A stretch of DNA of 64,000 nucleotides from Eurosta solidaginis (lineage: Eukaryota; Arthropoda; Insecta; Diptera; Tephritidae): contig NC_090322.1 of the NCBI RefSeq assembly GCF_040869045.1, forward strand, positions 172,746,672 through 172,810,671, given 5' to 3'. Positions 33,111-45,559 of the stretch are shown one piece after another (position 1 is the first letter of the stretch; every line of letters starts with the position of its first letter). The translations under genes were made by a program, and so were the position numbers. The notes beneath the pieces were generated by a model. It had not been told where the DNA came from, searched no databases, and saw nothing but the letters and a program-made list of their open reading frames with translations.

Positions 33111-33655
33111 CGCAAGGCCCTATTGTGTATCTTTAGGGGTAACCTTCACATATGGAAAAATAGGGCATCGGTTCCTTGACGGTCTTTTAAATCATAGTTC
33201 GGTAAACTTTTGCCGTTGTCGTTATCAGAAAAACAAGACCTCAGCCGAGGCTTGTTTTCGTTTTTCAATGAGATTGGTTTTTTTGGCGGGTTCGAACCCC
33301 AGCGCACAACCTGGGTACAAAATTTGGAACGACAGGTATACTTACCGCGGGTTTATTCTAAGCCCCTTAATTCGCAGGGGCTCTAAAGGCTGCATTATTT
33401 CTGTACTATCTCTAAAGCATTTCCCTATTGTTTTCGGATCATTTTGGGACTATTTCGGATAGGTCTTTCGAGATTGTTTTCACTAGATACAGTGCTGAGG
33501 TGTAACTCTCTGTGAGTAGACCCATAAAATATCGCCTTACGAACAATTTCGAAAACAGACGTAATGAAAAGCCTCGCTATGGACGAGTAAGAAAATAATT
33601 TCGAATACTGGGTGCGTACCAGAGAGAAAGGAGTGGGGAAGAGGAATTATCTGGG
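33111..33655. other. Unassigned, probably LINE-derived
   Basis: No clear protein motif; a 144-aa open frame (33028-33462) has no recognised domain and overlaps the antisense RTE relic. The segment runs into a plus-strand LINE RNase H region and is probably its degraded upstream part. Confidence 0.45.
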
Positions 33656-34506
33656 GCATGGGGCCGGTTAACTTGTTCACGGATGGGTCGAAGCTGGATG
33701 GAAAGGTTGGTGGGGGGTCTTTTGTCAAGAGCTAAATTTAAGCCGCAAGTTTAAGTTGGCTAATCACTGCAGTGTATTCCAATCGGAAGTTGCTGCGATT
33801 AAGGATGCGGTGGATGGAATGCTATCCAGTGCTACTACGGTTAGGGAATTTAACATCTACTCTGATAGCCAAGCGGCCATCAAGGCCTTGAGCTCAACTA
33901 CAGTGCGATCGAGGGTGGTCTGGGAGTGCCTGACCTCGCTTGCGATTGCATCGAATTATTTTACAATTAAGATTATCTGGGTCCCGGGCCATAGTGATAT
34001 CCCGGGTAACTGTCAAGCGGATCTCTTAGCCCGCATCGGTACAACTGAACCGGATGAAGATGGCTGTAGGGATTTCGGGATCCCGCTGGCCACCTGTGGA
34101 TTGCTCCTCCATAGCTGGGCCTCGAGTCAGCTCAGCAAACGTTGGGATACCACGTCTTGCAGGGTAGCAAGATATTTCTGGCCGAAAGTGGGTGGCAGGA
34201 GGTCTGCTGAAATAATTGGGTTCACTAAGGCTCACCTATCAATGGTCATTGGGGTTTTGACAGAGCACTGTCCCATGGGTATCCATGCGGTACGTCTCAA
34301 TATACTGGAAACTCCATCCTGCTGCAGCTGTATGGAGGATGATGAGGTGGAATCACCAAATCACTTTATGCTTGATTGCGCAGCTTTTGCCAGAACTAGG
34401 TGAAAGTACTTCGGTCGCGACTCACTTGGATCTCCCGAGGATTTATCCAAAGTTGAGATCGGTATCATTCGGAGCTTTATCGTTGCTATCCAACGATTCT
34501 CTAAGT
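33656..34506 (+). pseudogene. LINE C-terminal RNase H domain relic
   Basis: The segment has all four RNase H acidic positions: D in LFTDGSKLDG (about 33680), E in FQSEVAAIKDA, D in IYSDSQAAIKAL and D in GNCQADLLARIG. WVPGH and the C-terminal cysteine cluster CCSCMEDDE...HFMLDCAAF follow. One frameshift in the G run near 33715 and a TGA at 34402 break it. After the TGA the frame goes on to about 34506. This domain order is typical of I/R1-type LINEs. A 3' untranslated part with CCTAACCTA lies at 34510-34615. Confidence 0.85.
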
Positions 34507-36322
34507 AGCTAGATCTAAGTCACCGTTATTTTTGGTGTATGTGGTATCACAACGGACCTTCATGTTGTCCAAGTGAGCTATCCTTATCAGGGCAGCTACC
34601 ACCTAACCTATTCTATCCTATCCTGGGTGCGTGCCAGTTCTTTCTTTTAGCAAAACTAAGCTGAGTCGCAGATGATCGGCAAATGGAATTTACTGTTGTA
34701 AGCTACTCTAAAAGACGATTTTACTTTTATATTTAGTGCTGACGGCAATAACTTCCATTGGCGTAAGTAGCACGCCCCAATCAAATATCATTATTATAAT
34801 GACAAAAACTCATTTATCTCTGAAAATTACTTCACCTAAAGTGCTTTCGTCGTCCAGTGCATCTCCCTAACTTCCTAAATATCCATTTTCGCCCAACATA
34901 ATTGCATGATTTATATTAATGAACTCCAGTGCGTTTCCTCTTGTTTATTCACCTAATTCACCGCATAGAATTTGCGCCCGTTCTTCTCTAACATCAGTGG
35001 CCAGTCAATTTGTTAGTGACAAATGCTTACCTTACAGTGCGTTCATTACAACCATGCAACAACAGCAAAGCAGCGCCTTGAGAACGATTTACATAATACA
35101 CAGAAAAGCAAATTGGATGTGTGTCAGGGTCCCTGTAAAAAATAGTGCGACTTATCCCTAAAGAGAGCGGTCTCCGGTTGATCTCTTTTGTCTACATTTG
35201 GGCATAATTGGACCCCTCTAGCCCCTTTTGGGTACATCTGGGATTAGTCAGGCTGAAATCTATGTAGCCCATTTTAAGAAACATAAAAAAAGCGGCAACG
35301 AAGTGAGTTAAATAAAAAAGATGAATTGATTCGAATTATTTAAGAAAAATGCAGAGCCCCATAACGAACCTAAATGACTTGGATCATATGTTCCATTATC
35401 GTCGACCCATATCTTTTGGAATGAGTTGGCAACTTAATAATTTTTTTACATAGATGTATCTAACAATTTTTTGCAAGTTTTAATATTGCGTTTAATCTCG
35501 CATCATACGAAAACTAAAACTTTTTGATGAGAAAGGAGAATAGTCTACATTCGTTCCCGTTCGGGTATAAATCGGCACAATTAGTCTCTTCAAAGGACAT
35601 GCTCAAACAAAAGGGAAGAGTTCAACGCATACAAAGAGATTAAAACTGACATTGGTCTCATACTCCTTTGTGACTTATCCCTGATTCATTCTAGACTAAT
35701 CGCATTTTTTGCAGGGCGCATACTCCTTTCCGACTCATCCCGGAATCAACCAAGACTAATCGCATTTTTTGCTGGGGTGGCTTATGCTTTGCGGCAATAA
35801 GTCGGCTTTGTTAGATAAAGGTCATTTGTTTAGTTTAGCAAAAACTTATTTTATTTCATTTACTTTTACCATTTTAATTTAGTAGCTACGCTTGGCGTCT
35901 CGCCGAGCTTTTTAACTCTTTTGTAGGTGTATATGTGTGCGTTGAGTGCGTAAAATTATTTATGCATACATATGCAATCTTTAACAATTAGATGTCTCAC
36001 ATTGTAGTTGTCACTTTGGTTGTAAATGAGAAAAACAAGTGGTTCTTTATTTGAAATTTGATGCGGGGAATTACAGCGGGATCTTTCCATTTGGGCGTAT
36101 GGATGGTTTCCGCAATTTATGTGATTGTCATAATCATGACGCCATTTAACGTAGTCATAAGCCCAATTGCCCTTATGTTACCCTGCCATGAGGACATTGG
36201 GATGAACGATCTATAGACCGTGATATTCGTTCATGAAGAAAAAATATTCTTCCTGGATTGCTATTTAGTCCTAATCGGGTGGCGGAACATATTTACCTTC
36301 GTCAGGGAGTAGGTTGTTGGTC
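34507..36322. other. LINE 3' untranslated tail, then unassigned sequence
   Basis: After the LINE tail (to about 34620) nothing coding is supported. A ~61-bp direct repeat lies at 35657-35775: CATACTCCTTTGTGACT and CATACTCCTTTCCGACT, each followed by AGACTAATCGCATTTTTTGC. The rest is AT-rich. Confidence 0.55.
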
Positions 36323-36460
36323 TTATTGTTGTATTAACGTTAAAGACACTCCGCGAAGGTTTTGGGGAGTGTTATCGATGCTGATGGCCCTTAGCCGGAT
36401 ATAGGTCCGGTAACAAGCACCATTAAGATACTAACCCGACGCTATCGGGAACGATTAATA
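36323..36460 (-). repeat. (CAA)n-tailed retroposon fragment
   Basis: On the minus strand it holds the GATAACACTCCCCAAAACC 3' part of the family, with the ATCCGGCT/GGTACTAGC region diverged. The tail is shortened to AATACAACAATAA. Confidence 0.65.
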
Positions 36461-38140
36461 TGTAGGCTCATATTTTCCCTAGCTATTTATATTTGAGCAG
36501 AAATTCCCTCTGTAACTTAAGCACGCTCCGTACGAATATAACCAGCTTGTCATTACTGGTCGTGCAGGAGTAAAACCTGGTCTGGAATCCTTCTGCCGCC
36601 CGTGGGACTTTCTTTCTGCCATTTAGCGCGTGAACATTAACTTCTTTTGGCCACACGTTTCCTATTCCTGTCACATTCAGTCATTAGTGGAGGTATGCAG
36701 TACTTCTTTACATCGCTAGGTAAAATTTGTAGAGAGTTTCAGAAAACTGTACTTGAGATGCTGTGCGCAGTTAGTGTTACCAGAAGACTGTTCGAGAGCA
36801 AACTGAAAACCCCTATCAAAAACCAGGACCTATGTTATATATAAAAACACCGTCCTCTTGGCAAATAGTAAAAGATTTTTACGACTTATTCTACTGGACG
36901 TGTTCGATTGATTCCTCCTCACTTCCTACATCTGATATCACTGATGAGACCTCATTGTACCACGCGTAGAGGCAAAATAGAACTAAGACAAGCGGGGAAC
37001 CGAAGTTTCAACGGCTCTGAAAGATAATGATAACACTTGTGCTTAACTTTCGGAAAGTTTTAAATAGTCGCCGGTGGTCTAGTCAGCTATTTATCTGTTA
37101 GTTCTTGGCTTTGCATGATTCCTGTTGATATATGTAGGGTCTAGGTAAAATACTCGTATGAGAGCACTTTCACCGTCAGTGCTTTCAATTCAAAAGAAAG
37201 TAGGGATATCAATGTTAATTTACTTGTTTTCCAGGCTTCCGTATTTCAAGAAGATCAAAGGCGTTAAGTTAAGTATCTGTATTGGGCATTTTAACATTGC
37301 GGGCTGGGATGCTGTCGAAGGGGGCATAATGAAATGCAGCCTGATTGTCTTTGTATTTCATCGGAGTTTCTGGCTAAGGCTGGCTCATCGGAACCAAAGA
37401 TAATGACTTCAGGTCCGAGTGTTTAGAGGAGCTTAACTGATGTGGACCCTCTTGTGGCGGATATATGTAGGTCCGGTTTACTACCGTATGACTCGACTAT
37501 TTCTGAAAGGATTTGTTTGACCACGTTAAATTTTCAGATCTTCTCATCCTGGTCATTCTTTCTAGATCCATATCCATAGATCAGCCATTGAGTTGTGCGT
37601 CCCTACTATTTACGGCGACATACAGGTGAGAAAAGTTAGTTTCATGTGGCGAATGCAAAGCGGTAAACAAAATATGAGGCCCCACAAATGCGGTGCATAC
37701 GTGGGGTATGTCGGGATTAAGTTTTATCGAAGTTATAACCAGACAAGTTACGATTATGTTATTGGTGCCGACTGAGCTTCAGAAAGTATCCATCGAAAAA
37801 ACTTACAGATTCTTTGTAGATATCCCGACGAAGTTACAGCAGTTAGTGCAAAGTTTTTTGCCAATCTTGAATATGCTGGCAGAACATGTGGCGTACAGCT
37901 GGCTTTCTTAGCGGACTTGTGTTTTGAATTCTGGGAATAATGCCTTGACAGCCGTGGCATTGCAAGCAGTTCTCCCAGACTGAGCATTGGGATTTTTGTT
38001 GAGATTACGTAATTTAATCTAAAAAATGTTTGAGGGAAAATTTCTACAAATATTATTTTTCAAATACGAGGAACCGGCAAAGAGAATAACACTCTGGAAA
38101 TTTTTATTTCGAATTGGGCTGAATAACTTTGGAAATAAAA
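36461..38140. other. Degraded LINE-like sequence, mostly unassigned
   Basis: 36790-36850 contains AACTGAAAACCCCTATC and AAAAACCAGGACC, the antisense of the LINE 3' tail also seen near 14600 and 45310, so a minus-strand LINE end lies here. Around 37680-37740 GGGTATGTCGGGATTAAG weakly resembles the antisense C-terminus of the LINE at 46600-46940. No reliable frame is present. Confidence 0.4.
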
Positions 38141-38149
38141 AATAAAAAT

Positions 38150-38450
38150 AAAAGGGCGCGATATACCTCCGAAGAGATTTAAGCAGCCGAGATTCTCATC
38201 TAATTCACGTCGTGCCCCTTTTGATTTATCCTAAAAATTGGCGGAATGGGACCTGTTTTACGCCGACTTCGAACGGCATCTGCAAGGGCGATGAGTTTTC
38301 TATGAGTCATTCATGGCAGAAATACACTCGGAGTGTTTGCCAAATCACTGCCAAGGGGCAATTTTTTTATGTTGCTTTGACCGGGACTTGAAGCCTGTGT
38401 GGTAGGCAGAGCACACGCTACGACCACACAACGTCGGCCGTCCCTACGCA
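38150..38450 (-). repeat. Candidate tRNA-related SINE
   Basis: Read on the minus strand, the right-hand end gives a GTGGTCGTAGCGTGTGCTC box followed by CTACCACACAGGC and TCAAGTCCCGGTC, arranged like the A and B boxes of a tRNA head. The remaining ~230 bp is non-coding. Only one copy is in this window, so the assignment rests on the box arrangement. Confidence 0.4.
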
Positions 38451-38488
38451 AAGATGATACGCAAAATCGTGAAGCGTTCTACATTTTC

Positions 38489-40140
38489 TTATACTCAGCT
38501 GAGCAGAGCTCACAGAGTATATTAATTTTGTTCGCATAACGGTAATCCGTAACGGCATAAACTAATCGAGATAGATATAGACTTCTATATATCAAAATGA
38601 TCTGGGCGAAAAAAGAAATTCATTTAGCCATGTCCGTCCGTCCGCCCGTAAACAGGATAACTTGAGTAAATTTTGAGGTATCTTGATGAAATTTGGTATG
38701 TAGGTTCCTGAGCATTTATTTTATTTAAAATGGACGAAATCGGACTATAAGCACGCCCACTTTTTCGATATCGAAAATTTCGAAAAACCGAAAAAGTGCT
38801 ATAATTCATTACCAAAGACGGATAAAGCGATGCAACTTGGTAGGTAGGTTGAACTTATGACGCAGAATAGAAAATTAGTAAAATTTTGGACAATGGGCAT
38901 GGCGCCGCCCGCTTTTAAAAGAAGGTGATTTAAAAGTTTAGCAAGCTGTAATTTGGCAGTCCTTGAAGATATCATGATGAAATTTGGCAGGAACGTTACT
39001 CCTATTCCTATATGTGTGCTAAATAAAATTTAGCAAAATCGGATGACGAATACGCCCACTTTAAAAAAAAATGTTTAAGTCAAATTTTAACAAAAAATTA
39101 AATATCTTTCAGTATATAAGTAAATTATGTCAACATTCAAGTCGAGAAATGATATGGTGCAACAAAATAAAAAAATAAAAGAACTTTCAAAATGGGCGTG
39201 GCTTCGCCCTTTTTCATTTAATTTGTCTAGAATACTTTTAATGCCATAAGTCGAACAAAAATTTATCAATCCTTGTGAAATTTAGTAGAGGCATAAATTT
39301 TATGACGATAACTGTTTTCTGTGAAAAAGGGCGAAATCGGTTGAAGCCACGCCCAGTTTTTATACACAGTCGACCATCTGTCCTTCCGCTCGGCCGTTAA
39401 CACGATAACTTGAGCAAAAATCTATATATCTTTACTAAACTTAGTTCACGTACTTATCTGAGCTCACTTTATCTTGGTGTTGAAAATCGATATCGAAAAT
39501 AACGAAAAATGAAAAAACATGCAATAATTCTATAACTACCAAATATAAAAAAGGGGATGAGACATGGTAATTGGATTGGTTTATTGAGGCAAAATATAAC
39601 TTTAGAAAAAACTTTGTAAAATGGGCGTGAAAGGCGTCCATCTATTAAGTAGAAGAAAATGAAAAAGTTCTTCAGGGCGAAATAAAAAGCCCTTTGTATC
39701 TTGGCAGGAATATTGTTCGTGGTATTACATATATAAATAAATTAGCGGTACCTGGCAGATGATGTTCTGGGTCACCTTGGTCCACATTTTGGTCGATATC
39801 TCGAAAATGCCTTCTCATATACAACTAAGGGCCACTCGCTTTTAAATAATCATGAATACCTTTAATTTGATACCCATATCGTGCAAACACATTCTAGAGT
39901 CACCCCTGGTCCACTTTTATGGCCATATCTCAAAAAGGCGTCCACCTATAGAACTAAGGCACACTCCTTTTTAAAATACTCTTTAATACCTTCCATTTGA
40001 TACCCATATCGTACAAACACATTCCAGCGTTACCCTAGGTTCATTTTCCTACATGGTGATTTTCCCTTATTTTGTCTCCAAAGCTCTCAGCTGAGTATGT
40101 AATGTTCAGCTACACCCGAACTTAGCCTTCCTTACTGGTT
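38489..40140 (+). repeat. DINE-1-like element, copy B, complete
   Basis: It starts with a terminal hairpin (ATACTC...GAGTAT, 38491-38521) and has the CCATGTCCGTCCGTCC block (38630) and the GGGCGTGGC block (39193). Two to three 130-bp units (TTTGATACCCATATCG at 39865 and 39997) follow, and it ends CACCCGAACTTAGCCTTCCTTAC. It is the best undisturbed copy for comparison with the split copy A. No open frame is relevant. Confidence 0.8.
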
Positions 40141-40680
40141 AAACTTTGGAATTACGATGGAAAAAAGAACCGTGATGGGGCAGTCTATTCTAGTGCATAC
40201 TGTCTATTTACATATGTAGTTTGCTTGTTTATCAGTCTCTCCTCGCTTGTACATTTTAAATTGGTTGCAATTAAATTCAATGCTAAAAGTTTGAAAATAG
40301 CAATGCGTAGTACATACATACTTACATAAATACAACTATAGGAAAATATTTGTTTATTTAGAATTTACACGCTGCAACTTTCAGATGTCCCCTCTCAACG
40401 CCCAGTTTTGGTCAGCGCATTGGCAATTTTGCATTTAATCTCAACATGGCAAGATTTTGTTGACTTCGCATTTTTTGTGGAAACTTACTGTGGCTTATAA
40501 TTAGTTAGTTGAATTAAAATATTTATTTGTGTTAGCTGTTTTTGTTTTGGTAACTTTTCTGTTTGTAGGTACTTTCTTTTTGTTTGTTTTTATTTTGACC
40601 TTTTTTATAGCTTGCCTGAAAATCAAATTAAGTTTGTCACGAATCTCAAAATTGTAAGTACTTAAAGGAGAAGCGACAGA
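40141..40680. other. Unassigned AT-rich spacer
   Basis: No coding frame or repeat boundary is recognised between copy B and the next DINE-1-like fragment. Confidence 0.5.
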
Positions 40681-41700
40681 CGCATCAATAAGTATACCGG
40701 ATGACGAGCTGGGTTTACTTAGCCATGTCCGTCTGTCGGTCTGTTCGTCTATTTGAACGCAAACTAATCCCTCAATTTTTGAGACAGCTCGATGAAATTT
40801 GGTGAACTAGTATATTTGAGGGAGGTCACATACATAATGGTCCTTAATCATAGTCGCTGACTAAAATACTCTTTAGTTAAAATCTTGCCTAAATTAAAAA
40901 TGGGATTTAAAATTTTGGTCTGTCATAGACATATTAAATACAGTTTTCAGCTAAAATAAGCATGGACAGGGTATCTGCATGAAAAAAGGGTATTGTTTGG
41001 CGTTATGAAGAAATTTTTTAGAAATTTTAAAAGTTCACCCTGTTCCTTACAACCGTGGTTACTTGACTCCAAGTATAAATAAAACCGTTTAACAATGGCA
41101 ATTTTTTACTTGACAAAAACTCTTACAATACCACAAAAATTGTCAAAGGAGTACCTGAAAACGCGTTTTGATCATAATCCGGTGGCGGATAATTATCATT
41201 CAATGCTATTTAAAAGTTATTAGCAAACGTTTTGTAAAAACTCGCTCTTTCATTCCATTTTTAACTAACTTCTCGGTTACCTAGAGACTTGAAATTTGGC
41301 ACTTAGTTAGAGGCCTGGTGACAATACAACTTGTAGAAAACACAGTTCCGCTAGGTGGCGCGCTAGTCAAGATAACTGCAAATCCTTTAAAAACGGGGGG
41401 AATCTTGCGATCGATTTTCGAGTAACTTCCCGATGAGCTAGAGACATGAAACTTGGACCGTTAGTCAGAACCCGGTGACAATGCAATCTTTTATCAAAAA
41501 AAAAAATTCGCTAGGTGGCGCATGGATCGAGATATTGAGAAAACTAGTTTAAATTGGGAATCTTGCAATCGATTTTTAACTAACTTCCTGGATATCTAGA
41601 GACTTGAAACCTGAAATATAGCTTAAAACTCGTTGACAGTGCAATGTTTGATCAAAAAATTTGAGCTACATAACGCACAAGTCGAACTATTTAGAAGATT
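40681..41700 (+). repeat. DINE-1-like fragment with ~145-bp tandem repeats
   Basis: The start contains CCATGTCCGTCTGTCGGTC and GCAAACTAATCCCTCA, very close to the corresponding block of fly DINE-1/INE-1 as I recall it. From 41262, three units of about 145 bp repeat CTAGAGACTTGAAA and CGCTAGGTGGCGC, with ATCTTGCGATCGATTTT between units. Confidence 0.6.
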
Positions 41701-42513
41701 AGGCCATACGTTCATGGTGTTGCAGGCGTTGTAGAATTCCACCTCGTTGAAGGCCCAACTCAATGCACGTCCTTGCATACTTTTAGGCGTACGCGACTTT
41801 CACCACGATTATTTTAGACTTTCAGGCGTATGCGAATTTCACCACGATTTTCAGCTGTGCCAATTAAGTAGCTGACAAACGAGGTGGAATTCTCTTGTTA
41901 TGATGCGAGGTGGAATTCTATTGTTTTCGCCAGTGTTGTCAGCGAAAATTCCACTAATTCTATTAAATCTTGCTATTTTGTTAGGAATTTCAGTTAGGAA
42001 TTACTTAAATTACTAATCAAAGTTGCAATTGCATTTTTGTAGGCAGTACTAAAAAATTGAAAATAAAAAGAGGATAAATAAATTTTAAGAACTACCTTTA
42101 TATAAATGGAACAAAAAATAGAAGGCAATTTTTCCTTCAATACAGACATAATCTTTTTGAATTTTGACTAAAAGACTTTAATAATAGCTCTTGTAAAAGA
42201 ATTTTGGGATTTAAAATAAAAATCGACTCACGCACGTATTTTGCCTGCAGTAGAAATTGCGCAACAGCGTTAATAAGTGTTTACAGTCCCTCAGTGAGAG
42301 AAGTGCTCGTTGTCTTATTCAGAAAATTACTAATTTTGAAAAATGCAAAATTATAACATACGATTTCAAAAGTGAGTTAAAATTAAATGATAAAATTTAA
42401 CAAATATATTTTTTTTATTAAAAAATTATAGAGAAATAAATGAGTTTTTAAATGTGTAATATTATAGTTAAATACACTGAAAATTAGTTAGTAGTAAAAA
42501 TGAGCAAATGTTA
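41701..42513. other. Unassigned; short AATTCCACCTC inverted repeats
   Basis: GAATTCCACCTCGTT near 41734 pairs with AACGAGGTGGAATTC near 41878 and again near 41904. CGACTTTCACCACGATT is duplicated 45 bp apart. The rest (to 42513) is AT-rich and unassigned. Confidence 0.45.
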
Positions 42514-43761
42514 GTGTCCTACATATAGGACATTAGGAAGATAGGTGTCTACAAGAACTATTTTTTTGCAGGGGTCTCTCGCTTCATGAGGTTCTTGTTT
42601 TGTTGGAAGATGATGAAGAAAACACTGGCGACATCGATGAAGTGGTTTTTTTCCTCCAGTTAATGCAAACGGTAATATTACTGACGAAGATTCTGGTCCT
42701 GAGGAAGCTTTTGACGTAAATAGTTTTCCATCTGCCCAACTGCAAGCGCCAGCAGAAATAAAATTTAGTGCAGCCGGACCTGAAAGCTCATCCGATGAGT
42801 CGGACGATAATATAACGTTAAACGAGCTTCGAAAAAGAAGCAAAACAACCCTGAACCGCAAGCAAGTGAAAAATTAAAAAGACGTTTAAGTGGGTGAAGC
42901 AGGATTTGATTTTGACCGAAACAGAATTTGAAAACCCTAAATGCGCAGGAATGGTGCTGGAATATGCTCAAGCCCTGCGCCACAAATGGCCCGATTTCAA
43001 GTTTCATATATTTTTTGATAACTTCTTCAGTTCGGTTGTTTTGATAATAAAACTTACGGATTGGAGTCTCTACCGAACGGGAACAATAAGAGAAAATCAT
43101 CTGAAGGGAGTTTCCCTTACCAACTCTAGTGTCATGAAAGAGGACAGCCGCGGAAGCTATAACTACGCTAAAATTAGAGACCGAAATATTATTGCTGTGA
43201 AATGGGATGACAACAACGTTGTATGCCTTATATCAAATTACGCAGGAATTTCTCCCGTTCATACGGTGAAGCGTTATTCCCAAAAAGAAAAAAAAGAATA
43301 TATATGTAGAACAACCGCATTTGATTTACATGTATAACTCTAACATGGGAGGAGTGGACCGTTCTGACCAAAATATAAGCTTGTATAGGACTTCAATCAG
43401 GGGCAAAAGTGGTACCTGCCTTTGCTAGCCCACTGCATTGATATGGCGCTCCAAAACGCTTGGATCATACATCGCGAACGGGGCGGAAGTTTTGAACAAC
43501 TGAGCTTTAGGCGTGCAGTGGCTACCATGCTGCTGACTACCCATCGAAAGCAATCAACCTACCAAAAAGGCCATGCAAGTTGCTCCAAAGAAGCCGAGAT
43601 TCGCTATGACCGTATGGATCATCTTGTAGAACCACAGGAAAAACAAACCCGATGTGGATATTGCCATCAAAAAACCACTACAAGATCTGTAAAATGCAAT
43701 ATTGGAGTACATACCAAGTGTTTTGTAAACTTTCCTAATGTCCTATATGTATATAGGACAC
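42514..43761 (+). pseudogene. piggyBac-type transposase relic with terminal repeats
   Basis: The ends GTGTCCTACATATAGGACAT (42514) and the complement of ATGTCCTATATGTATATAGG...ACAC (to 43761) are inverted repeats. The N-terminal part reads GLSLHEVLVLLEDDEENTGD and NITDEDSGPEE. After an internal deletion it resumes at LTETEFENPKCAG, then HIFFDNFFSSV (second catalytic D), TGTIRENHLKG, AVKWDDNNVV and, after a stop, NMGGVDRSDQN (third D). A frameshift precedes WYLPLLAHCIDMALQNAW and the C-terminal cysteine finger RCGYCHQKTT...CNIGVHTKC. The region with the first catalytic D is gone. TTAA duplications are not clear. It is inactive. Confidence 0.88.
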
Positions 43762-44655
43762 CTCTAAAATAATAAAATGCATTTTTTTTGTTTAAAAGTA
43801 TCAGAGTCTCTTTCTATAGTGGTTTTAAACAGACATTTGCAATAAAAATCAAAAGTTTTCGCCTGAGTAACTTTTAGGGTTAACTGGGTTAGAGAATTAT
43901 TTGTTCCGTCATCGCGGCCAGCTTGAGTCATGAGACTGCGACGTTTTCTCTTCCTCATACTTGTCAGCCTAATGCTATTCGAACACGTAACGTCATCGTA
44001 ACCCACTTTGGAAATAAAACTGCATTTCGACCTGTTTCTACTGCCTCACGGGCTCTTGGCAAGTGGTCTGTTATATTTACTATAGCCCTTATTTGGCTGA
44101 GAGGCGGGGCTGCATCAAGCGGGTGTCTGTTTTGATCGCCGGGCTTGCAAAAATTCAATAGAAACTGTCTGTGTAGAAGAAAGTGCATGCTCTGGTCCCG
44201 ATCATCGCTTCTAGCATTTTCTTCTTCCCTGGTTTGTGTGATTATTCTACTTCTCTCCTCATCCATGTGCCTGCTATTAAACCATTCTTACACCATCTGG
44301 AAGGTTCCTGATCTAACGAGGGTAAGCTAGTTAAAATTTAGCTTTAATTTTTCAGTTTGAATTTGTCTTTTAATAAATAAATTTTACAGTTCAACTAATT
44401 TATTTGACAATAAAGATATAAGAATAAAGATCAAATTTTAACTATTTTTGAGAGAAAAAATTAAAGTCTTATTATAAAGGTTATCTTTAATTATGTAAAA
44501 AAATAGGTTCCATATCAAATAAATACTACTGCCCTTTAAAAAAAAAAACTAGTAAAATCACGCGAGAGTTACACATGATCCACCAAGGGGAAATAACGTG
44601 AACCCAAGCGCGGGCTGTAAAGTGTCGAAGATCATGTGTAGGTCTTACAACCTTA
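43762..44655. other. Unassigned sequence between piggyBac relic and MITE
   Basis: 43900-44310 is GC-richer with short overlapping frames on both strands (up to 100 aa) and no recognised motif. The rest is AT-rich. Probably old element DNA. Confidence 0.4.
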
Positions 44656-45098
44656 TAGCGTTTTCTTTTCTGAAATAAATTGTTGCCTAAGTAAATGGTA
44701 AAGCCTTAATAGAGTTACTCCTACCCCAGACAATTTTCAACATTTACAGTGCATGAAAAGAACATAAATGGCGTCCCCGTGTATTAGCTGATTTTCACAA
44801 ACGCGCTGTCAATGATAATAAAAATTGATTAGCAATTATTTCCGTCATTTCAATATTATTCGCTAAAAATTTGCGAAGTTACGAAAATAAATGGTTTAGC
44901 AGAGTTGCACTGCCACACCGCCATTTTATGCAGGGTAAAAGTGTAACGCTTTTGCGTTGCGATCAGTCAATAATTTTCACAAAAGAACGAAATACCCCGT
45001 AAAGGCGTTACCTGCTTTTTAGAATAGAACAAAATATATTTACAACCCTGGCGCGGCATACAAAAAGCATAACACTTTTTCCAGAAAAGAAAACGCTA
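44656..45098. mobile_element. Harbinger-like MITE, copy 2 (443 bp, TSD TTA)
   Basis: The ends TAGCGTTTTCTTTTCTG and its complement CAGAAAAGAAAACGCTA are intact, with TTA at 44653-44655 and 45099-45101. The interior is about 85-90% like copy 1 at 17285-17715 by eye, for example GGTAAAGCCTTAATAGAG and AAAGTGTAACGCTTTTGCG. Confidence 0.9.
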
Positions 45099-45101
45099 TT
45101 A

Positions 45102-45430
45102 GACTAAAAAAGTTACTCCTATCATTAAAAAAAGAGGACTTTAGACTCATGATGGATTTTAAATTAGGCCCAGTCAGTGATAGCAGATATATACAGTGCG
45201 GGTTGGAAGAGGAAACGATCCAGCACGTTTTGTGGCCGTGTCCCGCGCTTGCCTGGCTAAGTCCTAGAAAGCTTCTTGTATTTGTCAAGAGGCTATTTTA
45301 GGTAATATCCTGGTTTTTGATAGCGTTTTTCAGTTTGGTCGATAAACATAGATCTGGTAACGCTATGGATTTGTTTAGTTTATGCGAGGTTCTCACGGAT
45401 CGGCCAGTTCAACCTAACATAACTTAACCT
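45102..45430 (+). pseudogene. LINE C-terminal cysteine cluster and 3' tail
   Basis: The frame reads DFRLMMDFKLG, then CGLEEETIQHVLWPCPALA and LLVFVKRLF, the end of RNase-H-bearing LINE proteins. CCTGGTTTTTGATAGCGTTT and AACCTAACATAACTTAACC of the 3' untranslated region follow. The Harbinger-like MITE lies directly upstream and probably inserted into this LINE. Confidence 0.75.
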
Positions 45431-45559
45431 ATTTACTTAAATCGGTCCATGCTGTGCAAAAATGTGTGTATGCTATATTCCCGCGCAGAGTGGACTTTTT
45501 TGTTGCTAAAAAGTTGTTGTTGTACTCGAAGAGCAGTCACCTTCTGCTTTTTTATATAT

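Noticed and set aside
33028..33462. 144-codon plus-strand open frame
   Set aside because: It overlaps the antisense RTE-like endonuclease relic and has no domain or codon-like composition.
42511..43768. TTAA target duplications for the piggyBac relic
   Set aside because: TTAG lies at the left and CTCTAA at the right; neither pair is a clean TTAA, so no duplication is claimed.
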